A DNA stretch of 64,000 nucleotides from the NCBI RefSeq assembly GCF_001884135.1, contig NZ_MAOC01000020.1:62001-126000 (forward strand), written 5' to 3'. The notes under the pieces were generated by a model. It was not told the origin of the DNA and made no database searches. It saw nothing but the letters and a program-made list of their open reading frames with translations. The DNA is from Bacillus nitratireducens (GTDB lineage: Bacteria > Bacillota > Bacilli > Bacillales > Bacillaceae_G). This document shows, piece by piece, positions 1 through 9,124 of this stretch (within the stretch, counting starts at the first letter, position 1; each line of letters begins with the position of its first letter). A program made the translations under genes and the position numbers.

Positions 1-657
1 ACGAAGGTTACTCCGCAAGCGGCAAAAGTAGAGGATATGAGTCAGGCGGTACTATCTACGAAAATAGAAACGGCTGTTAATAAACCGGTTGAGCCTATTA
101 AGGTGGAGGAAACGAGTAAGCTTGAGGAGACGGAGAAAGCTGAAACGAAGAAAGTGGATGAAGTGCAAGTCGCACAAAAAGAGCTTGAGCGACGTTTCCC
201 AGAAACGAAAAATGAGTCTGCTGATACGTGGGGATTAACGAAAAAGTATAATATTCAAAAGATACGTTATTTAAATGAGGGTAAGTATGAGGATATTATT
301 AATCGCGCTAGTCGTACATATGGAATTCCGAAAACGTTAATTCAAAAAATGATTGAAGTAGAGTCTAATTTTAATCCGAAAACGGTGTCACATGCAGGAG
401 CGATGGGGCTGATGCAGCTTATGCCAGCAAATGTGAAAGAGATGGGTATAAAAAATCCATTTTCACCAGCTGAAAGTATTGAAGGCGGTGTGAAAGAGTT
501 AAGTGGTTATTTAAAGAAAAATAACGGTGATCTCGTACTAGCACTTGCTTCTTATAATGCCGGTCCTGGTAATGTGAGGAAGCACGGAGGTGTACCACCA
601 TTTAAAGAAACGCAAGGATATATAAAAAAAATATTGAATATAGACGTTTCGAAATAA
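1..657 (+). CDS. Lytic transglycosylase (SLT domain), 5' end outside window
   Basis: The reading frame is open from base 1, so the start lies upstream; 218 residues are visible. The first ~90 are a Lys/Glu/Val-rich linker, the last ~120 a soluble lytic transglycosylase domain with the hallmark catalytic Glu in the EVESNF motif, followed by GAMGLMQLMP and ASYNAGPGNV. Such enzymes cleave the MurNAc-GlcNAc bond of peptidoglycan. Its place just before the switch and export genes suggests local wall opening for the flagellar rod, which is inference. No signal peptide is visible in the part seen. An ATG at 37 is an internal Met candidate only. Confidence 0.85.
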   Translation, partial: TKVTPQAAKVEDMSQAVLSTKIETAVNKPVEPIKVEETSKLEETEKAETKKVDEVQVAQKELERRFPETKNESADTWGLTKKYNIQKIRYLNEGKYEDIINRASRTYGIPKTLIQKMIEVESNFNPKTVSHAGAMGLMQLMPANVKEMGIKNPFSPAESIEGGVKELSGYLKKNNGDLVLALASYNAGPGNVRKHGGVPPFKETQGYIKKILNIDVSK

Positions 658-671
658 GAAATTTTATTTAT

Positions 672-831
672 ATAAAGTGAAACTTTAATCAGTGGGGGTT
701 TTGTTCATCTCCCACTGATTATTAGCCTTCACCAATCGGGCTTTTACGGGCAGTGGATTCCCCCACCTAACTTCTTTGCTTTCGCTGAATTTTGGGGTAG
801 GGGTCTTACTGCCCGCAAATAGCGGGATAAA
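672..831 (-). repeat. bcr1-like dispersed repeat, full-length copy
   Basis: A 160-bp non-coding element bounded by ATAAA at 672-676 and 827-831 (TTTAT on the other strand). It closely matches, in opposite orientation, the element at 50586-50744: both hold the GCCCG...CGGGC inverted segments and the paired AATCAGTGGGGG / CCCCCACTGATT arms near one end. Size and termini fit the bcr1 family known from the B. cereus group; the family name is from memory. It fills most of the gap before the switch genes. Confidence 0.8.
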
Positions 832-878
832 TAGAGAATATGAAATGTTCGTGAACATGATATGGGAGTTGGCTAGAT

Positions 879-1103
879 TTGAAATTACAAGATGATATTC
901 CGTTAACGATTTATTTTGAAATCGGAAATACGAAAAAGAAAATTGAAGATCTGCTTCATATTACGAAAGGTACATTGTATCGTCTTGAAAATTCAACGAA
1001 AAATACGGTACGTCTTATGCTTGAGAATGAAGAGATTGGAACCGGAAAGATTTTGACGAAGAATGGAAAAATGTACGTTGAAATTGTTGAATTGAAAAGG
1101 TAG
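879..1103 (+). CDS. Small SPOA-domain (FliN-like) flagellar protein
   Basis: 74 residues that form little more than one SPOA domain, the C-ring module of FliM and FliN: a DIPLTIYFEIGNTKKKIEDLL start, a GTLYRLEN middle and an EIGTGKILTKNGKMYVEIVE end. The start is TTG at 879, with GGGAG ten bases upstream; no ATG is available. It lies 14 bases before fliM and is probably co-transcribed. It is the first of three successive SPOA proteins. It lacks the N-terminal helix of full FliN, so it may be a stand-alone partner like the short C-terminal product of type III secretion SpaO proteins. Confidence 0.75.
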   Translation: MKLQDDIPLTIYFEIGNTKKKIEDLLHITKGTLYRLENSTKNTVRLMLENEEIGTGKILTKNGKMYVEIVELKR

Positions 1104-1117
1104 GAAAGGGGATTTTC

Positions 1118-2104
1118 ATGAGTGGCGATAAATTAAGCCAAGAGCAAATTGATGCCCTGCTGAAGGCGGTAAATGAAGGCGAGGAAATGCCAGCTTTCGC
1201 ACAAGAAGCAGGGAAGCAAGATAAATTTCAAGAGTACGATTTTAATAGACCGGAGAAGTTCGGTGTTGAGCATTTACGTAGTTTGCAAGCGATTGCGTCG
1301 ACTTTTGGAAAACAGACGTCACAGACGTTTTCAGCTCGTATGCGTATTCCGATTGAACTAGAGCCTTCGGCCGTTGAGCAAGTTCCGTTTACGAGTGAGT
1401 ATGTGGAGAAAATGCCGAAAGATTACTATTTATATTGTGTTATTGATCTCGGCCTTCCAGAGCTTGGAGAAATCGTAATTGAAATTGATTTAGCGTTCGT
1501 TATTTATATTCATGAATGCTGGCTTGGCGGAGACAGTAAGCGTAATTTTACGATGCGTAGACCATTAACTGCGTTTGAGTTTTTAACGCTTGATAATATA
1601 TTTGCTCTTCTTTGTAAAAATTTACAACAATCATTTGAAAGCGTTGTTGCGATAAAGCCGAAATTTGTAACGACGGAGACAGATCCAAACGCGCTGAAGA
1701 TTACGACAGCGAGCGATATTATTTCATTACTGAACGTAAATATGAAAACAGATTTTTGGAATACGACAGTTCGTATCGGGATTCCATTCTTATCTGTTGA
1801 AGAAATTATGGATAAGTTAACGTCTGAAAATATTGTCGAACATTCTTCGGATAAGCGTAAAAAGTATACATCTGAAGTAGAAGTGAAAGTAAATCAAGTG
1901 TATAAGCCTGTACACGTTGCGATTGGTGAGCAGAAGATGACAATGGGCGAGATTGAGCAAATTGAAGAAGGTGACATAATTCCGCTTCATACGAAAGTAA
2001 CAGACCAACTACGTGGTTATGTAGATGGAAAACATAAATTTAATTGTTTTATCGGGAAAGATGGAACGCGTAAGGCGCTCCTATTTAAAAGTTTTATAGA
2101 GTAG
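1118..2104 (+). CDS. fliM: Flagellar motor switch protein FliM
   Basis: 328 residues, the normal FliM length. The N terminus carries the LSQEQIDALL motif, which in FliM binds phosphorylated CheY. The middle (about 45-235) is the CheC-like domain that contacts FliG, and the last ~70 residues are a SPOA domain that builds the C-ring with FliN. Start ATG has AGGAAAGGGG upstream. Ten bases separate it from fliN. Role: couples chemotaxis signals to rotation direction at the cytoplasmic face of the motor. Confidence 0.9.
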   Translation: MSGDKLSQEQIDALLKAVNEGEEMPAFAQEAGKQDKFQEYDFNRPEKFGVEHLRSLQAIASTFGKQTSQTFSARMRIPIELEPSAVEQVPFTSEYVEKMPKDYYLYCVIDLGLPELGEIVIEIDLAFVIYIHECWLGGDSKRNFTMRRPLTAFEFLTLDNIFALLCKNLQQSFESVVAIKPKFVTTETDPNALKITTASDIISLLNVNMKTDFWNTTVRIGIPFLSVEEIMDKLTSENIVEHSSDKRKKYTSEVEVKVNQVYKPVHVAIGEQKMTMGEIEQIEEGDIIPLHTKVTDQLRGYVDGKHKFNCFIGKDGTRKALLFKSFIE

Positions 2105-2114
2105 GAGGATCCAT

Positions 2115-2474
2115 ATGAAACATGAAGTATCTCCTGTGTCATTAATGGGATTGGAAGAATTTGCAGGGGGTCGAAATGAAGCGGAGAAGGCACATATTGA
2201 TACCGTTTCAGATATTTCGATTGAACTTGGAGTAAAGCTTGGGAAGTCATCTATTACGCTTGGTGATGTGAAGCAATTAAAAGTTGGCGATGTTCTTGAA
2301 GTAGAGAAAAATTTAGGACATAAAGTAGATGTATATTTAAGCGATATAAAAGTCGGTATTGGTGAAGCGACAGTAATGGATGAGAAGTTCGGCATTATTA
2401 TTTCTGAAATTGAAGCTGACAAGAAACATGCAGCGCTTATGAAGGCGCAAAATCAAATGCAGGATAAAGAGTAG
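2115..2474 (+). CDS. fliN: Flagellar motor switch protein FliN
   Basis: 119 residues with a C-terminal SPOA domain (ISIELGVKLG, LKVGDVLEVE, VGIGEATVMDEKFGIIISEI). The N terminus is short and variable, so this is a plain FliN and not the long FliY with a CheY-phosphatase domain found in B. subtilis. SD AGGAGG precedes the ATG. It forms the lower C-ring with FliM and, in other species, docks the FliH/FliI export ATPase. It is followed 12 bases later by fliO. Confidence 0.88.
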   Translation: MKHEVSPVSLMGLEEFAGGRNEAEKAHIDTVSDISIELGVKLGKSSITLGDVKQLKVGDVLEVEKNLGHKVDVYLSDIKVGIGEATVMDEKFGIIISEIEADKKHAALMKAQNQMQDKE

Positions 2475-2486
2475 AGGAGGAGTCAT

Positions 2487-2807
2487 ATGTCGTATATGAC
2501 GACCTTATTACAAGTCGTTTTACTGTTTGGTGCGCTCGGCTATGGTGCGTATTATATGACGAAAAAGACGCGCAAACAGCAGTTTTATAAGCAAGGTGAA
2601 AATGGCCATATTCAAGTGAAAGACGGCGTGTATTTAAATCATCAAACGAGCGCCTTTTTATTTGAAGTAGACGGGAAGCAAGTGTTCACTGTTATTAGTA
2701 ATAACGGTGTGCAATCTGTGCAATTAACAGGGACAGGAAATCAGTTTCAACAAGCACTAGAAGACGCGGTGAAGAGTGAAACGAAAAAAGTAGAGGATCC
2801 ATCATGA
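2487..2807 (+). CDS. fliO: FliO-like flagellar export assembly protein
   Basis: 106 residues, one hydrophobic segment near the N terminus (about 5-24), then a basic loop and a small soluble tail. The sequence alone is weakly diagnostic; the call rests on this single-TM topology and its place between fliN and fliP, where FliO is expected. FliO helps assemble the FliP ring of the export gate. The stop overlaps the fliP start by four bases (ATGA), a sign of coupled translation. Confidence 0.7.
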   Translation: MSYMTTLLQVVLLFGALGYGAYYMTKKTRKQQFYKQGENGHIQVKDGVYLNHQTSAFLFEVDGKQVFTVISNNGVQSVQLTGTGNQFQQALEDAVKSETKKVEDPS

Positions 2808-3562
2808 GAATAAAGAAACAGTTATCGTTATTTGCCGTTATTTTCGCATTTTCTATTATTTTTTCATTTGTTTTTGTAAATCCAGCGTATGCAGCCACGA
2901 ACGGTTTTATTAATTTCGAAAATGGAAAAGAGTTTACGAGTAATTCAAGTGTACAACTATTCGCGCTCGTTATCCTTCTATCATTATCTTCTTCTATCGT
3001 TCTTTTATTTACGCATTTCACTTATTTTATGATTGTTCTTGGGATTACTCGTCAAGGACTTGGGGTAATGAATTTACCACCGAACCAAGTGCTTGTTGGA
3101 CTTGCATTATTTTTATCGCTATTTACGATGCAGCCAGTGCTTGGTCAGTTAAAGAGTGATGTGTGGGACCCGATGACGAAAGAAAAAATAACAGTAAGTC
3201 AAGCTGCGGAGACGACAGCTCCGATTATGAAAGATTATATGTCGAAGCATACGTATAAGCATGATTTAAAAATGATGCTGAAAGTGCGCGGAGAAGAGTT
3301 GCCGAAAGCTTTAAAGGATCTTTCACTATTTACACTTGTACCATCCTTTACACTAACGCAAATTCAAAAAGGGTTATTGACGGGGATGTTCATTTATTTA
3401 GCGTTTGTCTTTATTGATTTAATTATTAGTACACTTTTAATGTACCTTGGGATGATGATGGTACCGCCGATGATTTTAAGTTTACCATTTAAAATACTCG
3501 TTTTCGTATATTTAGGTGGATATACAAAAATCGTCGATATTATGTTTAAAACGGTCACCTGA
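2804..3562 (+). CDS. fliP: Flagellar export gate protein FliP
   Basis: 252 residues. A cleavable-type signal segment (about 5-29, ending NPAYA) is followed by four membrane segments. The family signature regions ITRQGLGVMNLPPNQVLVGL and GMMMVPPMILSLPFK are present. FliP forms the core of the flagellar type III export gate with FliQ and FliR. It overlaps fliO by four bases and is followed 33 bases later by fliQ. Confidence 0.95.
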   Translation: MRIKKQLSLFAVIFAFSIIFSFVFVNPAYAATNGFINFENGKEFTSNSSVQLFALVILLSLSSSIVLLFTHFTYFMIVLGITRQGLGVMNLPPNQVLVGLALFLSLFTMQPVLGQLKSDVWDPMTKEKITVSQAAETTAPIMKDYMSKHTYKHDLKMMLKVRGEELPKALKDLSLFTLVPSFTLTQIQKGLLTGMFIYLAFVFIDLIISTLLMYLGMMMVPPMILSLPFKILVFVYLGGYTKIVDIMFKTVT

Positions 3563-3595
3563 AGCGTTTGATGCTATGTGATAGGAGTCATATAA

Positions 3596-3871
3596 ATGAA
3601 TACGTCACCAATTATAGATATTTTTCAAACCTTTTTTTATAAAGGGGTTATGATTTTAATGCCGGTTGCCGGCGTAAGTATGATTGTCGTTATTATTATC
3701 GCTGTCATTATGGCGATGATGCAAATTCAAGAGCAAACACTGACATTTTTACCGAAAATGGCGAGTATTGTACTCGTTATTATCATTTTAGGTCCGTGGA
3801 TGTTTCAAGAGTTAACGACGCTTATTTTAGATTTATTTGATAAAATTCCATCGCTATTGCGTTCGTACTAA
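3596..3871 (+). CDS. fliQ: Flagellar export gate protein FliQ
   Basis: 91 residues with two long hydrophobic helices (about 14-42 and 53-77), the standard size and topology of FliQ, lying between fliP and fliR. SD TAGGAG precedes the ATG. FliQ packs around the FliP/FliR core of the export gate in the inner membrane. Confidence 0.9.
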   Translation: MNTSPIIDIFQTFFYKGVMILMPVAGVSMIVVIIIAVIMAMMQIQEQTLTFLPKMASIVLVIIILGPWMFQELTTLILDLFDKIPSLLRSY

Positions 3872-3886
3872 GATAGGTGAATTGAA

Positions 3887-4648
3887 ATGAATATGGAATT
3901 ATGGGCGGCGACGTTTTTTGCGTTTTGCCGCATTACTTCATTTTTATATTTTTTACCGTTCTTTTCAGGACGATCGATTCCTGCAATGGCAAAGGTTACG
4001 TTTGGACTTGGTCTTTCGATTACAGTTGCTGACCAAGTTGATGTCTCTCACATAAAGACAGTTTGGGATGTAGCTGCTTATGCAGCTACGCAAATTGTAA
4101 TTGGATTATCACTTTCAAAAATTGTAGAAATGCTGTGGAATATCCCGAAAATGGCTGGACATATTTTAGATTTTGATATCGGTTTATCACAGGCAAGTTT
4201 ATTTGATGTCAATGCAGGATCACAGTCCACTTTGTTATCAACAATTTTTGATATATTTTTTCTAATTATTTTTATTTCACTCGGCGGTATAAATTATTTT
4301 GTTGTCACGATTTTAAAGTCATTTCAATATACAGAGGCGATTTCAAAACTGTTGACTACTAGTTTTTTAGATAGTCTACTCGCAACGTTATTATTCGCGA
4401 TTACATCAGCGGTCGAAATTGCATTGCCGCTTATGGGCAGTTTATTCATCATTAACTTCGTTCTTATTTTAATCGCAAAAAACGCACCGCAATTAAACGT
4501 TTTTATGAATGCGTACGTTATTAAAATTACGTGTGGTATTTTATTTATTGCGATGAGCGTACCGATGCTCGGCTATGTGTTTAAAAATATGACAGACGTA
4601 TTATTAGAAGAGTATACGAAACTATTTAACTTTTTCTTAACGAAGTAG
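3887..4648 (+). CDS. fliR: Flagellar export gate protein FliR
   Basis: 253 residues with about six membrane segments; the FCRITSFLYFLPFFSGRSIP start and the NAPQLNVFMNAYVIKI region near the end are typical of FliR. It completes the FliP5-FliQ4-FliR export core. A second in-frame ATG two codons on is possible as start. The gene ends ten bases before flhB. Confidence 0.92.
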   Translation: MNMELWAATFFAFCRITSFLYFLPFFSGRSIPAMAKVTFGLGLSITVADQVDVSHIKTVWDVAAYAATQIVIGLSLSKIVEMLWNIPKMAGHILDFDIGLSQASLFDVNAGSQSTLLSTIFDIFFLIIFISLGGINYFVVTILKSFQYTEAISKLLTTSFLDSLLATLLFAITSAVEIALPLMGSLFIINFVLILIAKNAPQLNVFMNAYVIKITCGILFIAMSVPMLGYVFKNMTDVLLEEYTKLFNFFLTK

Positions 4649-4658
4649 GGGGACGCGC

Positions 4659-5705
4659 ATGGCAAAGGATAATAAAACAGAAAAGGCCACCCCGCAGAAG
4701 CGTAAAAAATCACGTGAAGAAGGGAATATCGCCCGGAGTAAAGATTTAAATAATTTATTTTCCATTCTCGTATTAGCAGTTGTCGTTTACTTTTTCGGAG
4801 ATTGGCTCGGTTATGAGATTGCGAACTCCGTAGTGGCGCTGTTTGATCAAATTGGAAAAAATACGGATGTGGCGGAGTATTTGTATTTAATGGGCATTTT
4901 ACTTCTTAAAGTATCGGCTCCTATATTAATACTCGTATACGCTTTTCATTTATTCAATTATATGATTCAAGTTGGTTTCCTATTTTCTTCTAAAGTCATT
5001 AAGCCGAAAGCATCACGTATTAATCCGAAAAACTATTTTACGAGACTGTTTAGTCGTAAAAGTTTAGTAGATATTTTGAAATCACTGTTTTATATGGGAC
5101 TAATCGGTTATGTTGCTTACGTTCTCTTTAAAAAGAATTTAGAGAAAATCGTTAGTATGATTGGATTTAACTGGACTGCGTCACTTACTGAAATTATTAG
5201 ACAAATTAAATTTATCTTTTTAGCTATTTTAATTATATTAATCGTTCTTTCTATTATTGATTTTATTTATCAAAAATGGGAGTACGAACAAGATATTAAG
5301 ATGAAAAAAGAAGAAGTAAAACGAGAGCATAAAGATAATGAAGGGGATCCGCAAGTAAAGGGGAAACGAAAAAACTTTATGCATGCCCTATTGCAAGGAA
5401 CAATTGCGAAGAAGATGGATGGCGCAACATTTATTGTAAACAACCCGACTCATATTTCGGTCGTACTTCGATACAATAAACACGTCGATGCGGCGCCAAT
5501 TGTCGTTGCAAAAGGGGAAGATGAGCTCGCATTATATATACGAACGCTTGCCCGGGAACAAGAAATACCAATGGTGGAAAACCGTCCGCTTGCTCGTTCT
5601 TTATATTATCAAGTCGAGGAAGACATGGCGATTCCAGAAGATTTATACGTAGCTGTAATTGAAGTTATGCGCTATTTAATTCAGACGAATGAACTTGAAG
5701 TATAG
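4659..5705 (+). CDS. flhB: Flagellar export switch protein FlhB
   Basis: 348 residues: the N terminus has the typical DNKTEKATPQKRKKSREEGN stretch, then four membrane helices and a cytoplasmic domain with the self-cleaving NPTH motif at residues 262-265. Cleavage of the Asn-Pro bond switches export from rod/hook to filament substrates. SD GGGGGA precedes the ATG. All motif residues are intact, so the switch should work. Confidence 0.96.
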   Translation: MAKDNKTEKATPQKRKKSREEGNIARSKDLNNLFSILVLAVVVYFFGDWLGYEIANSVVALFDQIGKNTDVAEYLYLMGILLLKVSAPILILVYAFHLFNYMIQVGFLFSSKVIKPKASRINPKNYFTRLFSRKSLVDILKSLFYMGLIGYVAYVLFKKNLEKIVSMIGFNWTASLTEIIRQIKFIFLAILIILIVLSIIDFIYQKWEYEQDIKMKKEEVKREHKDNEGDPQVKGKRKNFMHALLQGTIAKKMDGATFIVNNPTHISVVLRYNKHVDAAPIVVAKGEDELALYIRTLAREQEIPMVENRPLARSLYYQVEEDMAIPEDLYVAVIEVMRYLIQTNELEV

Positions 5706-5728
5706 TAGCGCGTTTGGAGGAGATCTCT

Positions 5729-7795
5729 TTGTTTAAGATAGATTCTGCAAGAACCTATTTTTCTATCTTTTTAGCAGCGTCATTCGTAGTGGCGCTCTTA
5801 ATTCCACTTCCACCATTTATACTTGATATCGTTATCGTTTTTCTACTAAGTATGTCAGTGCTTATTTATATGCGAGCGACAAGTATTAACGAGTGGGATG
5901 AATTAAAGTCATTTCCAACGATGTTGTTATTAATCGGGATTTTCCGCGTATCGATTAACGTTTCGACGACGCGAGCGATTTTAACAGACGGAAATGCCGG
6001 TCATGTAATTGAAGAGTTCGGCCAGTTCGTAATTGGCGGGAACTTATTAATTGGTATCGTTATTTTTACAGTATTAATCATATTCCAGTTTATCGTTGCA
6101 AATGGTGCATCTCGTACAGCTGAAGTTGCAGCTCGTTTTACACTTGATTCTTTACCAGGGAAACAAATGTCTATCGATGCTGACTTAAACCAGCGCATTA
6201 TTACAGAAAAAGACGCACAGGCAAAACGAAAAAAATTAAATATGGAAACAGAGTTTTACGGAGCGATGGATGGTGCCGGAAAGTTCATTAAAGGGGACGT
6301 TATTTTCGGGATTGTCATTTTATTCGTAAACATTATTTTCGGTTTAATTGTTGGTATGATGCAGCAAGGAATGAGCTTTGGAGAAGCAGCCATTCATTAT
6401 ACACAGTTAACTGTCGGTGACGGAATCGTAAACCAGATCGGTTCGTTAATGCTCGCAATTTCAACAGGTATTATCGTAACGCGAGTATTTGACGGTTCAC
6501 CTGATACAGTAACAGAAGGAATCTTTAAAGAGTTATTAGCGCATGAAGTTGTTGTCTATGCGCTTGGTGGTTTATTTATCGCAATGGGTATTTTTACTCC
6601 GTTACCATTTCTACCATTCGCTCTCGTTGGAGGAACGATCATCTTTTTAGGTGTTCATAATAAAAAGCGAATAAAGAAAGAAAAAGAAGACGAGCTTCAA
6701 AAAGAATTAGAAATGATTCAAGGCGATGAAGAGCAATTGCAACAAGTGGAAGATTCATTCGGCGTGTTTACAGATAAGTATCCAATTATCGTAGAGCTCG
6801 GATTAGATTTAGCGGCGCTTGTAAAGCAAAAAATTAAAGGGGAAACAGCTCGAGATAAAGTTGTTCTGATGAGGAAATCGATTATTACTGACCTTGGTAT
6901 TAACGTTCCTGGGATTAACTTTAAAGATAATACGAGCTTTAGACCACGCGGACGTTACATTATTCGTATTAAAGGTGCGAAGGCCGCTGAAGGTGTTTTA
7001 AAATCAGGTTACTTATTGGCACTGAAAACACCGAACGTAATGGCGGATTTAGATGCAGAGTCAGCGAAAGATCCAATTTTCGGCGAAGATGGATATTGGA
7101 TTTTGGAGCATATGGTACAAGATGCACAAATGAAAGGCTATCAAGTGTTAGAGCCACTTAGCATATTAATTACGCATTTAGATGTTGTCGTTAGACGAAA
7201 TCTTCAAGAGTTAATTCAGCGTCAACATGTGAAAGATTTAATTCAATCGCTGGAAACGGATAATGGCGTTTTATTAGAAGAAATTAAGAAGAAAGAAATC
7301 GATTTATCACTCGTACAAAATGTTATTAAACAACTGCTGAAAGAAGGAGTTTCAATCCGTGATTTACCAACGATTATTGAAGGGGTTATTGACGGGAAAG
7401 AAATTTATCAAAACCATGTTGATGGTGTCACTGCATTTGTTCGTGAATGTATTTCAAAAGTTATTTGTGAGAGTGCGAAAAATCCTGATGGGAAAATCTA
7501 TGCGGCGCTCTTCTCTGATTCAATTGAATTGGATGCAGATGTTGTAAATAATTCATACCAAGGTTATTTATTAAACTGGGATTTAGATTTAGAAACGCGA
7601 GTAGTAGAGCAAGTACAGCGTGTTTTCAAACAAGCTCGTTTAATGGGAAGAGATCCAGTATTATTAACACGCAGAAAAGATTTCAGATTTGCGATTGTGA
7701 GACTTCTTGAACGTTATCAAATAGAAGCTAAAGTATTATGTATTAGTGAACTAGCACCAGAAATTGTTGTAGATCAAATTGCTTATATTGAATAG
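5729..7795 (+). CDS. flhA: Flagellar export protein FlhA
   Basis: 688 residues: about eight N-terminal membrane helices, the FHIPEP family core (PSFPTMLLLIGIFRVSINVS-like region and SRTAEVAARFTLDSLPGKQMSIDAD), a charged linker near 320-345 and a large cytoplasmic domain that docks export chaperones. A TTG at 5714 is also in frame, but it overlaps the SD GGAGGAG (5716-5722), so the TTG at 5729, six bases after it, is the better start. Confidence 0.93.
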   Translation: MFKIDSARTYFSIFLAASFVVALLIPLPPFILDIVIVFLLSMSVLIYMRATSINEWDELKSFPTMLLLIGIFRVSINVSTTRAILTDGNAGHVIEEFGQFVIGGNLLIGIVIFTVLIIFQFIVANGASRTAEVAARFTLDSLPGKQMSIDADLNQRIITEKDAQAKRKKLNMETEFYGAMDGAGKFIKGDVIFGIVILFVNIIFGLIVGMMQQGMSFGEAAIHYTQLTVGDGIVNQIGSLMLAISTGIIVTRVFDGSPDTVTEGIFKELLAHEVVVYALGGLFIAMGIFTPLPFLPFALVGGTIIFLGVHNKKRIKKEKEDELQKELEMIQGDEEQLQQVEDSFGVFTDKYPIIVELGLDLAALVKQKIKGETARDKVVLMRKSIITDLGINVPGINFKDNTSFRPRGRYIIRIKGAKAAEGVLKSGYLLALKTPNVMADLDAESAKDPIFGEDGYWILEHMVQDAQMKGYQVLEPLSILITHLDVVVRRNLQELIQRQHVKDLIQSLETDNGVLLEEIKKKEIDLSLVQNVIKQLLKEGVSIRDLPTIIEGVIDGKEIYQNHVDGVTAFVRECISKVICESAKNPDGKIYAALFSDSIELDADVVNNSYQGYLLNWDLDLETRVVEQVQRVFKQARLMGRDPVLLTRRKDFRFAIVRLLERYQIEAKVLCISELAPEIVVDQIAYIE

Positions 7796-7809
7796 TAGGG
7801 GGTGAAGTA

Positions 7810-9120
7810 ATGGAAAGTACAGAAAAAAAAGAAGCGTTAATGCGAATAAAAGCAGCTTCGAAAAATGAATTGTATCGAAAGTTATTTGACCAATATAGTA
7901 CAGATTATTACTATGTTGTCGATGAAAGTGTAAAACGAAACATCCCGTTTTTCTGGAAAAAGAATTATGAAATGTTAGTCGCTTTTCCCGAAGATAAACA
8001 GGATGAAAGTAAAGAAGGCGTAGCCGAGTTTCATGACCAATTAATGGATGTTGTAAATGAACCTTCAGAAGAAATTGTGAAGGGAAATGGAATTCAAGCG
8101 GTTTTGCACAATTTAGAAAATGTAACAACTTCTATGTCGTACGCAGCGATGCAAACAGGAAATAGTGAAGAGTGGGCAAGAAAAAAAGAGAAACTATTAC
8201 AACTGTTTGAAAAAGGGATTGTCGTGGTGAAACGTGCGGAGGCGACGAACGTTACGAAAAAACAGCCTGCTGTGAAACAAGCTATTCCTGTAAAGAAAGA
8301 AGAAGTAGTTGTTAAAAAAGAAAAGCAGGAATCTGTGCCATTTATTATTCAAAAAGTAATACGAATGCTAGAACAAAACGATGTGGAACATTATTTCATT
8401 CATGCATATGCTGAAAAATTAAAAATGAAGTTTGAGAATGCAACGATGATTACAGAAGAGGAAGTCATCGGATACATATTGGAAGATATGAAATCTCATT
8501 TTAATACTGAAAACGTATTTGAAAAAGAAGTACAAACGATTGCATTAATCGGTCCAACTGGTGTTGGAAAAACGACGACGCTTGCGAAAATGGCATGGCA
8601 GTTTCACGCTAAGAGAAAAACAGTTGGTTTTATTACGACAGACCATTCTCGCATTGGAACAGTGCAGCAATTACAAGATTACGTAAAAACAATTGGGTCA
8701 GAAGTAATTGCTGTGCGAGATGAAGCAGCTATGACAAGGGCACTCACTTATTTTAAAGAAGAATCACGCGTCGATTATATATTAATAGATACAGCCGGGA
8801 AAAATTATCGTACGTCAGAGACAATTGAAGAAATGATTGAGACGATGGGACAAGTAGAGCCAGATTATATTTGTTTAACGTTATCAGCTTCTATGAAAAG
8901 TAAAGATATGATTGAAATTATTACGAACTTTAAAGATATTCATATAGATGGTATCGTGTTTACGAAATTTGATGAAACAGCGAGCAGTGGTGAATTGTTG
9001 AAAATTCCAGCTGTATCATCAGCTCCAATTGTATTAATGACAGATGGACAAGACGTAAAGCAACATATACATATCGCTACAGCTGAACATTTAGCAAAAC
9101 AAATGTTACAAACATCGTAA
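7810..9120 (+). CDS. flhF: Flagellar GTPase FlhF
   Basis: 436 residues. The C-terminal half is an SRP-type GTPase: P loop GPTGVGKTTT near residue 248, the TTDHSRIGTVQQL switch region, LIDTAGKNYRT (G3) and FTKFDE (G4). The N-terminal ~150 residues are the variable B domain. FlhF marks where new flagella are placed and recruits the basal body. It follows flhA by 14 bases. No flhG/ylxH gene follows directly; flgG comes next, unlike in B. subtilis. Confidence 0.93.
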   Translation: MESTEKKEALMRIKAASKNELYRKLFDQYSTDYYYVVDESVKRNIPFFWKKNYEMLVAFPEDKQDESKEGVAEFHDQLMDVVNEPSEEIVKGNGIQAVLHNLENVTTSMSYAAMQTGNSEEWARKKEKLLQLFEKGIVVVKRAEATNVTKKQPAVKQAIPVKKEEVVVKKEKQESVPFIIQKVIRMLEQNDVEHYFIHAYAEKLKMKFENATMITEEEVIGYILEDMKSHFNTENVFEKEVQTIALIGPTGVGKTTTLAKMAWQFHAKRKTVGFITTDHSRIGTVQQLQDYVKTIGSEVIAVRDEAAMTRALTYFKEESRVDYILIDTAGKNYRTSETIEEMIETMGQVEPDYICLTLSASMKSKDMIEIITNFKDIHIDGIVFTKFDETASSGELLKIPAVSSAPIVLMTDGQDVKQHIHIATAEHLAKQMLQTS

Positions 9121-9124
9121 GAAG

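Noticed and set aside
5714-5728. TTG 5714 as flhA start
   Set aside because: It lies in the Shine-Dalgarno sequence itself; TTG 5729 has the right spacing.
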